From positions 1-32,796 of the forward strand of contig CACXEY010000162.1 in NCBI GenBank assembly GCA_902766695.1: a DNA stretch of 32,796 nt, written 5' to 3'. The notes under the pieces were generated by a model. It made no database searches and was not told the DNA's origin. It saw nothing but the letters and a program-made list of their open reading frames with translations. The position numbers and the translations under genes were made by a program. Below, one piece after another: positions 25,626 to 32,028 of this stretch (position 1 is its first letter; the number at the start of each line of letters is the position of its first letter). The DNA is from an uncultured bacterium. Lineage in GTDB: Bacteria; Verrucomicrobiota; Kiritimatiellia; CAIQIC01; Lenti-01.

Positions 25626-26456
25626 ATGACGATCATCGACTTCCACACCCACGCCTTCGCGGACGCCCTCGCCGGGCGCGCGCTGGCCAAGCTCGCCGCC
25701 AACAGCGGACTCGGCCACGCGTTGGACGGCACCGTCGGCGCCCTGCGCGCCTCGATGCGCCGGGCGGGCATCGCCCGGTCGGTGGTCTGCCCCATCGCGA
25801 CGCGCCCGCACCACTACGCGGGAATCCGCGACTGGGCCCGCGAAGTGCGCGCGTCGGCGCCGGAGCTGGAGATGCTGGTGTCGGTGCATCCCGACGACCC
25901 GCAGGCGGCGGCGCATCTGGAGGAAGCGGCGGCGGACGGCTTCAAGGGCGTCAAGTTCCACCCCTACTACCAGGGCTTTTCGGTGGACGAGCCGCGCATG
26001 CGCCCCCTCTACGTAAAGATTCGCGACCTGAACCTGATGGTGGTGGTCCACTGCGGCTTCGACATCGCGTACCCGCACGACCGCTGGTGCAATCCGGCGA
26101 AGATCGCGCGCCTGGCGGAGGACTTTCCCGGCCTGAAGCTGGTCGCGACGCACTTCGGCGGCTGGATGGACTGGGAGGAGTCGGCGCGCACGCTGCTGGG
26201 GCGGCCGATCTGGCTGGATGCGTCGATGGCGTCGCCCTTCCTGCCGCCGGAGCGCGTGCGGGAGATGGCGCTGGCGCATCCGGCGGAGTACCTGCTGTTC
26301 GGGACGGACAGCCCGTGGACCGACCAGTCGGCGGAGGTGGCCTTCTGGAAAAGCCTGGACCTCGGCGACGGCTTCCTGCGCGGGTTCTTCGGCGGCAACG
26401 CGGAGCGCCTCCTCGCCTCGGCGGGGCAAACCGCTGGATGCGGCCCAATCCGTTGA
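25626..26456 (+). CDS. Amidohydrolase-family metal-dependent hydrolase (Amidohydro_2 type)
   Basis: 276 residues with the TIM-barrel metal-site pattern of the family: HxH at residues 7-9 (IDFHTHAF), KGVKFHPYYQGF, VVVHCGF, KLVATHFGG with a third histidine, and the metal-binding aspartate in LLFGTDSPWTDQ near the C-terminus. Related proteins include decarboxylases of the ACMSD group and various hydrolases; the substrate cannot be read here. The order of motifs and lack of a signal peptide suggest a cytoplasmic enzyme. Its TGA overlaps the -35 box of the thrS promoter. It is not obviously linked in function to thrS. Confidence 0.88.
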   Translation: MTIIDFHTHAFADALAGRALAKLAANSGLGHALDGTVGALRASMRRAGIARSVVCPIATRPHHYAGIRDWAREVRASAPELEMLVSVHPDDPQAAAHLEEAAADGFKGVKFHPYYQGFSVDEPRMRPLYVKIRDLNLMVVVHCGFDIAYPHDRWCNPAKIARLAEDFPGLKLVATHFGGWMDWEESARTLLGRPIWLDASMASPFLPPERVREMALAHPAEYLLFGTDSPWTDQSAEVAFWKSLDLGDGFLRGFFGGNAERLLASAGQTAGCGPIR

Positions 26457-26481
26457 CTTTGCGGGGGGAGGGGAGTAGAGT
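26453..26481 (+). promoter_or_regulatory. thrS promoter
   Basis: TTGACT (26453-26458), 17 bases, TAGAGT (26476-26481). The -35 box overlaps the stop codon of the amidohydrolase gene. The leader to the ATG at 26521 is about 33 bases and has no clear Shine-Dalgarno site. Confidence 0.65.
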
Positions 26482-26520
26482 GCGCGGACGTTCAACCCCA
26501 AGAGAAACGGTTTCCATAAA

Positions 26521-28263
26521 ATGAATCCAAACGACATCGCCCTTTCCACCGTCCGGCACAGCGCGGCGCACATCATGGCGGCCGCGGTGCGGCATCTCTG
26601 GCCGGACACCCGCTTCGACATCGGCCCCGCCACCGACGAGGGATTCTACTACGATTTCGACCTCTCCCACCGCCTTACCGAAGAGGATTTCCCCGCCATC
26701 GAGGCCGAAATGGCCAAGATCATCGCGGAGAACGTACCCTTCGTGCGCGAGGAGAAGACCCGCGAGGAGGTCATGGAACTGATGCGCTCCCGCGGCCAGT
26801 CCTACAAGCTCGAACGCCTCGCCGACATCCCCGAGGGCGAGACGATCACGCTCTACCACAGCGGCGACTTCACCGACCTCTGCGTCGTCCCGCACGTCGC
26901 GGCCGCCGCCGAGATCAAGGCGTTCAAGATCCTCTCCGTCGCCGGCTCCTACTTCCGCGGCGACGAGAAGAACAAGATGCTCCAGCGCCTCTACGGCACC
27001 GCCTTCCTCTCCCAGGAGGATCTCGACGCGTACCTGAAGATGCGCGAGGAGGCGAAGGCCCGCGACCACCGCGTGCTGGGCCGCGAGCTCGACCTGTTCC
27101 ACCTCGACCCCGAGGACCCGGGGCAGATTTTCTGGCATCCGAAGGGGTGGACCATCTACATCGAGCTCCAGGACTACATGCGCCGGAAGCTGGTCGCCGA
27201 CGGCTACCAGGAGGTCAACACCCCGGCCATCATGCCCCGCAGCCTCTGGGAGCGCAGCGGCCACTGGGAGCACTACCAGGCCAACATGTTCATCACGGAG
27301 AGCGAAAAGCGCATCTTCGCCGTCAAGCCCATGAACTGCCCCGGCGCGCTCGAAATCTTCAAGAGCCGCACCCGCAGCTACAAGGACCTGCCGCTGCGGC
27401 TGGCGGAATTCGGCCACTGCGTCCGCAACGAGCCCAGCGGGACCCTCCACGGCATCATGCGCGTCCGCGGCTTCGTCCAGGACGACGCCCACATCCTCTG
27501 CACGGAGGAACAGATCGAGGCCGAGGTCGCCAAGTTCTGCCGCCTCCTGGTGGGCGTGTACAAGGATTTCGGGTTCGACAAGAACCTGCTGGTGAAGCTC
27601 AGCACCATGCCCGCCGACCACGTCGGCGACGAAGCCACCTGGCGCCACGCCGAAGAGGCCCTCGCCGCCGCCTGCAAGGCCACCGGCATGGACTACGTCA
27701 TCCAGGAGGGCGAAGGGGCCTTCTACGGGCCCAAGCTCGAGTTCACCCTCATCGACGCCCTGAACCGCCCCTGGCAGTGCGGGACCATCCAGCTCGACTA
27801 CCAGCTGCCCAGCGAAGGCCGCCTCAACGCCGTCTACACGGGGCCCGACGGGCAGAAGCACCACCCCGTCATGCTGCACCGCGCCGTGCTGGGCTCCCTG
27901 GAGCGCTTCATCGGCATCCTCATCGAGCAGTACGCCGGGGCCTTCCCGCTCTGGCTCGCGCCCGTGCAGGTCGAGCTCATCCCCGTCAACGACAAGGCCC
28001 TGCCGGCCGTCGAGAAGGTCGCCGACGTCCTGCGCGCCCGCGGCTTCCGCGTCCACGTCGACTCCCGCAGCGACAAGATGGGCGCCAAGATCCGCGACGC
28101 CCGCCTCCAGAAGATCCCCTACATGCTCGTCATGGGCGCGCGCGAAGCCGAATCCGGCACCGTCTCCGTCCGCTCCCGCGCCGAAGGCGACATCGGCGCC
28201 ATGCCCCTCAACGCCTTCATCGCCAAACTCGACGCCGAGTGCGCCGTCAAACACGGCGCCTGA
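26521..28263 (+). CDS. thrS: Threonine-tRNA ligase without TGS domain
   Basis: 580 residues against about 640 in E. coli. The sequence starts directly in the editing domain, so the N-terminal TGS domain (about 60 residues) is missing; the upstream promoter at 26453-26481 leaves no room for it. The editing site is present: HSAAH at residues 13-17 and DLCVVPH near 119-125 (family DLCxGPH, the R/G positions being V-V here). The class II catalytic core carries motif 2 (RNEPSGTLHGIMRVRGFVQDDAHI) and the zinc ligands Cys in MNCPG, His in DDAHI and His in MLHRAVLGS. The anticodon-binding domain occupies the last 100 residues. It charges tRNA-Thr and probably clears mischarged Ser. Confidence 0.97.
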   Translation: MNPNDIALSTVRHSAAHIMAAAVRHLWPDTRFDIGPATDEGFYYDFDLSHRLTEEDFPAIEAEMAKIIAENVPFVREEKTREEVMELMRSRGQSYKLERLADIPEGETITLYHSGDFTDLCVVPHVAAAAEIKAFKILSVAGSYFRGDEKNKMLQRLYGTAFLSQEDLDAYLKMREEAKARDHRVLGRELDLFHLDPEDPGQIFWHPKGWTIYIELQDYMRRKLVADGYQEVNTPAIMPRSLWERSGHWEHYQANMFITESEKRIFAVKPMNCPGALEIFKSRTRSYKDLPLRLAEFGHCVRNEPSGTLHGIMRVRGFVQDDAHILCTEEQIEAEVAKFCRLLVGVYKDFGFDKNLLVKLSTMPADHVGDEATWRHAEEALAAACKATGMDYVIQEGEGAFYGPKLEFTLIDALNRPWQCGTIQLDYQLPSEGRLNAVYTGPDGQKHHPVMLHRAVLGSLERFIGILIEQYAGAFPLWLAPVQVELIPVNDKALPAVEKVADVLRARGFRVHVDSRSDKMGAKIRDARLQKIPYMLVMGAREAESGTVSVRSRAEGDIGAMPLNAFIAKLDAECAVKHGA

Positions 28264-28272
28264 CGCCGCGCG

Positions 28273-28376
28273 AGTGACAAGTGAATAGTGACAAGTGACA
28301 AACTGCGGATTCTTCAAATTTCAAATCCCGAACCAATCCACCGCATCTTTTCACTTGTCACTTGTCACTTTTCACT
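28273..28376. repeat. Inverted heptad-repeat hairpin between thrS and infC
   Basis: The left arm 28273-28300 is four heptads: AGTGACA, AGTGAAT, AGTGACA, AGTGACA. The right arm 28349-28376, read on the minus strand, is AGTGAAA, AGTGACA, AGTGACA, AGTGAAA. Both arms are exactly 28 bases and pair with four mismatches across a 48-base loop. It may end thrS transcription or act on infC; there is no long T run after it apart from short TTTT stretches. Confidence 0.8.
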
Positions 28377-28453
28377 TTTCCCTCACCTCCGATTTCGCTA
28401 AAAACCACTGACAAACAACAACCCCCCAAAAACGGAACAACCGAAAAAGGAAT

Positions 28454-29047
28454 ATGCCCCTCCCTCCTCCCAACCAAAAGCCGGACCCGCGCAACGCCAA
28501 CACCCCGCGCATGAACCAGCGCATCCGCGTCCCCGAGGTACGCCTCGTCGGGCCGACGGGCGAAGCGCTGGGGATCGTCCCCACGCCCGTCGCGCAGGCC
28601 AAGGCGCGCGACGCCGGCCTCGACCTCGTCGAGATCTCCCCGACCGCGCGGCCGCCCGTGTGCAAGATCATGGACTACGGCAAATTCCGCTACGAACAGG
28701 GCAAGAAGGCCAAGCAGAACCGCCGCAACGCGGCGGCGACGCGGGTGAAGGAAGTGCAATTCCATCCCAGCGTGGGCGACGCCGACTACGCCGTCAAGCT
28801 GCGCAAGCTCAAGGACTTCCTCTCCGAAGGCTCGCGCGTGAAGGTGGCCCTGTTCTTCCGCGGCCGCGAAAACGCCCACAAGGAACTGGGCTTCGACCTG
28901 ATGAACCGCGTCCTGGCGGACGCCAGCGACATCGGCGTCGTCGAGCAGGCCCCCAAACTCCTCGGCCGCAACATCCAGATGACCCTGATGCCCAAGCCCA
29001 AGGCCCGCCAGGGCGGCGCCCCCAAACCCGCCGCGCCCGCGCCCTGA
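28454..29047 (+). CDS. infC: Translation initiation factor IF-3
   Basis: 197 residues. The N-terminal domain begins at RMNQRIRVPEVRLVGPTGE, followed by the linker helix FRYEQGKKAKQNRRNAAATRVKEVQFHPSVGDADYAVKL (shown in part) and the C-terminal domain with GSRVKVALFFRGRENAHKELG, the usual IF-3 landmarks. A tail of about 15 residues rich in Pro, Ala and Lys is extra. IF-3 binds the 30S subunit and checks start-codon pairing. The ATG at 28454 has AAAAAGG five bases or fewer upstream, which is tight; an in-frame ATG at 28511 would give the shorter classical N-terminus. The usual partners rpmI and rplT do not follow; the next gene is a tRNA. Confidence 0.96.
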   Translation: MPLPPPNQKPDPRNANTPRMNQRIRVPEVRLVGPTGEALGIVPTPVAQAKARDAGLDLVEISPTARPPVCKIMDYGKFRYEQGKKAKQNRRNAAATRVKEVQFHPSVGDADYAVKLRKLKDFLSEGSRVKVALFFRGRENAHKELGFDLMNRVLADASDIGVVEQAPKLLGRNIQMTLMPKPKARQGGAPKPAAPAP

Positions 29048-29139
29048 GTCGCACCATCCCGCGCGTCGGCGGGTTGTCGTGCCGTCGACGCCCCGTTTCC
29101 TCCGCGTCCCGAAAAACACGTCTGCGGCGAAAAAAGAAC

Positions 29140-29168
29140 TTGCGGGCGGATGCGCGGTGGCTTATGGT
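29140..29168 (+). promoter_or_regulatory. Promoter of the tRNA-Ser gene
   Basis: TTGCGG (29140-29145), 17 bases, TATGGT (29163-29168). The start point would be near 29175, about 15 bases before the tRNA. It probably also drives codB, since only 33 bases separate tRNA and codB. Confidence 0.6.
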
Positions 29169-29189
29169 ATGAGTTCCAAACCCGATAGC

Positions 29190-29283
29190 GGAGAGATGGC
29201 TGAGTGGCCGAAGGCAACGGTTTGCTAAACCGTCGTACTGGCTTAAACCGGTACCGAGGGTTCGAATCCCTCTCTCTCCGCCA
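29190..29283 (+). tRNA. tRNA-Ser (anticodon GCU)
   Basis: The acceptor stem GGAGAGA (29190-29196) pairs with TCTCTCC (29273-29279). The anticodon GCT is at 29224-29226 in a TTTGCTAAA loop. There is a long variable arm as expected for serine, the T loop GGTTCGAATCC, discriminator G at 29280 and an encoded CCA at 29281-29283. Six T residues follow. Confidence 0.97.
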
Positions 29284-29316
29284 TTTTTTGTCCACACACG
29301 ACAACGGAGGAACGCC

Positions 29317-30564
29317 ATGAGCGAGCCACAACACAACGACACCGACTACGCCTTCTCGGCCGTACCCGCCAGCGAGCGCAAGGGCTTCTGGTCCATGCTC
29401 CTGATCCTGCTCGGGTTCACCTTCTTCTCCGCCAGCATGTGGACCGGCGCGGAACTGGCCGCAGGACTGAACCTCAACGGCTTCCTGCTCGCGGTCGCCA
29501 TCGGCGGCGCCATCCTCGGCGCCTACACCGGCGCGCTCGGCTACATCGGCGCGAAGACCGGCCTCAACTTCGACCTCCTCTGCCACCGCGCCTTCGGTCC
29601 CAAGGGCTCGTATCTGCCGTCGGCCATGATCTCCCTCACGCAGATCGGCTGGACCGGCGTCGGCTTCGCCATGTTCGCCTATCCCATCCAGCAGAAGTTC
29701 CTGCCCGGCGCCGGCCCCGCCGCGCTCTGGGGCATGGTCATCGCCATCGGCGTCGCCACCACCCTTTCGACCTACTACGGCGTCAAGGGGCTCGAAATCG
29801 TCTCGTGGATCTCCGTCCCGCTCATCACGGTCCTCGGCTGCTACGCGATGGGCAAATCCATCATCGACGGCGGCGGCATGCAGGCCATCTTCGCCAAGAG
29901 CGCCGGCAACCTCTCCCTGCTGGCGGCGGTGGGCATGGTCATCGGCTCGTTCGTGTCGGGGGGCACCGCGACGCCGAACTTCGTGCGGTTCGCGCGGCCG
30001 AACGCGGCCATCTGGACGACGGTCATCGCCTTCTTCCTCGGCAACACGCTGATGTTCTTCTTCGGCGGCGTCGCGGGCGCCTTCACGGGCGAGAAGGACA
30101 TCTTCTTCGTGATGGCGGCGATGGGGCTGATGATTCCGGCCATCCTGGTGCTGGGCGCGAACATCTGGACGACGAACGACGTCGCCCTCTACACCGGCTC
30201 GCTCGGCCTCTCGAACCTGACCAAGGCCCCGAAGCGCCCGATGGTGCTGGTGGCGGGCGCGCTGGCGACGGTGTTCGCCCTGTGGCTCTACAACCACTTC
30301 TGCGACTGGCTGACCATCCTCAACGCCACGCTCCCGCCCGTCGGCGCCATCCTGGTCCTCGACTACTTCCGCCACAAGGACCGCTATGCCGAGAACGGTT
30401 CCGCGGGCCGCCAGGTCAACTGGGGCAGCGTGGTGGGCGTCATCGGCGGCGCCACGGCCGGCAACCTGGTGCACTGGGGCATCCCGGCCATCACCGCAAT
30501 GGCCATCGCCGCCGTCTGCTACCTCGCCACCGACATCCTCCTCCCCGCCCGCAAGGCCGCCTGA
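29317..30564 (+). CDS. codB: Cytosine permease-like transporter (NCS1 family)
   Basis: 415 residues, close to E. coli CodB (419). About twelve membrane helices; landmarks are the N-terminal FTFFSASMWTGAELAAGL, the helix 3 block GYIGAKTGLNFDLLCHRAFGPKGSYLPS, TQIGWTGVGFAMFAYP, the GTATPNFVRFARP loop and NIWTTNDVALYTGSLGLSN. NCS1 proteins of this branch import cytosine or related nucleobases with a cation. No cytosine deaminase (codA) is next to it here, so a different base or purine cannot be excluded. The start at 29317 is fixed by GGAGG at 29306-29310. It lies 33 bases after tRNA-Ser without room for its own promoter. Confidence 0.92.
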   Translation: MSEPQHNDTDYAFSAVPASERKGFWSMLLILLGFTFFSASMWTGAELAAGLNLNGFLLAVAIGGAILGAYTGALGYIGAKTGLNFDLLCHRAFGPKGSYLPSAMISLTQIGWTGVGFAMFAYPIQQKFLPGAGPAALWGMVIAIGVATTLSTYYGVKGLEIVSWISVPLITVLGCYAMGKSIIDGGGMQAIFAKSAGNLSLLAAVGMVIGSFVSGGTATPNFVRFARPNAAIWTTVIAFFLGNTLMFFFGGVAGAFTGEKDIFFVMAAMGLMIPAILVLGANIWTTNDVALYTGSLGLSNLTKAPKRPMVLVAGALATVFALWLYNHFCDWLTILNATLPPVGAILVLDYFRHKDRYAENGSAGRQVNWGSVVGVIGGATAGNLVHWGIPAITAMAIAAVCYLATDILLPARKAA

Positions 30565-30591
30565 TTTCCCGGCCAAACCCGTAAAATCCGA

Positions 30592-30620
30592 GCGCCCCTC
30601 CCGTCGACCGGAAGGGGCGC
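30592..30620. terminator. Stem-loop between convergent codB and the HTH-EIIA gene
   Basis: GCGCCCCT (30592-30599) pairs with AGGGGCGC (30613-30620) around a 13-base loop. No T run follows on either strand, so it is a candidate shared terminator only. Confidence 0.4.
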
Positions 30621-30647
30621 ATCGCATTGAAGGGGGATCGGCAGTTG

Positions 30648-31391
30648 TCAGCGGCGGGAAACGCCCGGCGAGGGAGGGGCGGCGAGCAGTTCGGTCTCGC
30701 TCGCGAGGAGGATGCGGTGGAGTTCCTTGGGATCGTCGGTCTCGCGCATTTCCATGAGGAGGCTCGTCCGGTGGCACATCATGCACAGGCGCGCGAGGAC
30801 GTGCAGGTGGATGCGGTCGTCCTGGCAGCACACCAGGAAGAAGATGTCCGTCGTGGAGCGGTCGGGCGACCCGAACGGGATCTGCGCGATGGTCTTGCCG
30901 ACGACGATGAACGAGTCGAAGAACATGTACGGCTCGTGCACCCGCGGATGCAGCAGCGCGAGCCCGCCGGAGAGCGCCGTCGAGCACAGCTTTTCGCGCT
31001 CGGTCAGGCTGTCGAGGAGTTCCTTGCGGTCGCCCACGAGTTCGGTGGAATCGGCCAGGGTCGCCATCTCGTCGAGTACCGACGCCTTGGTCCGGCACGC
31101 CAGCGCGGGGGCGATCCATTCCGGGCGCACGAGGGACGGCATGATCGGCTCGTCCGCGGACACTTCGCGGCGGGCGGAACCGCTGCGGCGGTGGAAGGCT
31201 TCCAGGCGCTGGTCGTCGAGATGCAGGACGCGGTCGGACGCCCATTCGTCGATGTCGTGGTGACGGAAGTGCAGGTGGCCGCCCTGGCGCAGGCAGGGAA
31301 TTTCGCCTCGGCGGGCAAGTTCCTCCAGCGCCTTCTCCTGCATGCTGAGGTATTCGGCGGCTTCGGCGAGGTTGAACACGCGGAAAGGCAT
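30648..31391 (-). CDS. Excisionase-type HTH fused to fructose-type PTS EIIA domain
   Basis: 247 residues. Residues 1-55 form a MerR/excisionase-like DNA-binding domain (FNLAEAAEYLSMQEKALEEL, then a HLHFRHHDIDEWA wing). Residues about 90-240 match the PtsN/EIIA-Fru domain, with the phosphorylatable histidine at His148 in SGGLALLHPR. Chlamydiae carry a comparable HTH plus EIIA protein, so this layout fits the PVC group. It is probably a regulator whose DNA binding or partner binding depends on phosphorylation by HPr or PtsP; no other PTS gene is in the window. The start at 31391 has AAGGAG, which is formed in part by the stop codon TAA of the upstream gene 12 bases before, so the two genes are one operon. 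Confidence 0.88.
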   Translation of the reverse strand: MPFRVFNLAEAAEYLSMQEKALEELARRGEIPCLRQGGHLHFRHHDIDEWASDRVLHLDDQRLEAFHRRSGSARREVSADEPIMPSLVRPEWIAPALACRTKASVLDEMATLADSTELVGDRKELLDSLTEREKLCSTALSGGLALLHPRVHEPYMFFDSFIVVGKTIAQIPFGSPDRSTTDIFFLVCCQDDRIHLHVLARLCMMCHRTSLLMEMRETDDPKELHRILLASETELLAAPPSPGVSRR

Positions 31392-31403
31392 GGCGGCGGC
31401 TCC

Positions 31404-31787
31404 TTACAGCTTGAGAAGGCCCGTGACGTAGCAGAACAGCAGCAGGACGCACGCCGCGAGGAGGCCCGCGGTGGACTTCGGGAAGGGGGAGCCGTCCGTG
31501 CGGCGGCGCAGGAGCTTCGACGCCATCGCCGCACCGCCCGCCAGCAGCGTCGCCAGCAGGACCAGCGAGAAGAAGAGGTGGTTCTTCCAGAGCGTGTCCA
31601 TCGGCCCCGCGCCGGGCGACCCCGAGCCGTGCGCCGCGCTCTTGCCCACCAGCGGCAGGATCATGCAAAGGAACAAAAACAGCAACCCGAAGACGATCGA
31701 CAGGACGTTGCCGGTACGCGGCGAAGCCAGGCGCGCGAGGAACGCGTCGCGGAAGGAGGGAGTCGGGCTGGAAGGGGGCTGTTTCAT
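31404..31787 (-). CDS. Small membrane protein of unknown function
   Basis: 127 residues from the ATG at 31787 (MKQPPSSPTPSF); an ATG at 31799 would add four residues. There are three membrane helices: about residues 28-48 (LSIVFGLLFLFLCMILPLVG), 72-94 and 105-125, with a Gly/Ser-rich loop after the first. It ends at the membrane, with two residues after the last helix. No family is recognised. No good Shine-Dalgarno site is seen; TTGAAA on the minus strand at about 31829-31824 could be a -35 box. It is cotranscribed with the HTH-EIIA regulator, so it may be a membrane partner of that system. Confidence 0.75.
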   Translation of the reverse strand: MKQPPSSPTPSFRDAFLARLASPRTGNVLSIVFGLLFLFLCMILPLVGKSAAHGSGSPGAGPMDTLWKNHLFFSLVLLATLLAGGAAMASKLLRRRTDGSPFPKSTAGLLAACVLLLFCYVTGLLKL

Positions 31788-31866
31788 GCTGCCGGGCATT
31801 GTTCCCACAACCGGCGCGCGGTTTCAAGCAAAAGCGGCGGGGAAATGCGGGAGGGCGGGAGGGCAT

Positions 31867-31945
31867 GACTTGGCGACTTTCGACTTGGGGAGAGCCTGTG
31901 GAGCCCTTCGGGCCAACCAAGTCGCAAGTCGCAAGTCGCCAAGTC
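31867..31945. repeat. Inverted heptad-repeat hairpin upstream of the AsmA-like gene
   Basis: The right arm 31919-31945 is AAGTCGC, AAGTCGC, AAGTCGCC, AAGTC. The left arm 31867-31887 is its complement in 20 of 21 positions (GACTTGGCGACTT, one mismatch, CGACTTG). The 31-base loop holds a small GCCC-TTC-GGGC hairpin. Same design as the element at 28273-28376, with a different heptad. Confidence 0.8.
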
Positions 31946-31970
31946 CCCCGCCCGCCGCTTCGTTTTCGGT

Positions 31971-31999
31971 TTGCGTTCGGGAGGGGGGAACCGTAGGAT
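31971..31999 (+). promoter_or_regulatory. Promoter of the AsmA-like gene
   Basis: TTGCGT (31971-31976), 17 bases, TAGGAT (31994-31999). The start point near 32006 gives a leader of about 23 bases carrying the ribosome binding site AAAGGA at 32013-32018. Confidence 0.6.
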
Positions 32000-32028
32000 G
32001 GCGCGCGAACCGAAAGGAAACAATTGCA

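Noticed and set aside
28273-28376. CRISPR-like or phage attachment structure
   Set aside because: Tandem heptads facing each other around a loop do not form repeat-spacer units, and no integrase or cas gene is present in the window.
29284-29316. Riboswitch or separate promoter before codB
   Set aside because: The 33-base gap is too short for a known purine or other nucleobase riboswitch or for a -35/-10 pair plus leader.
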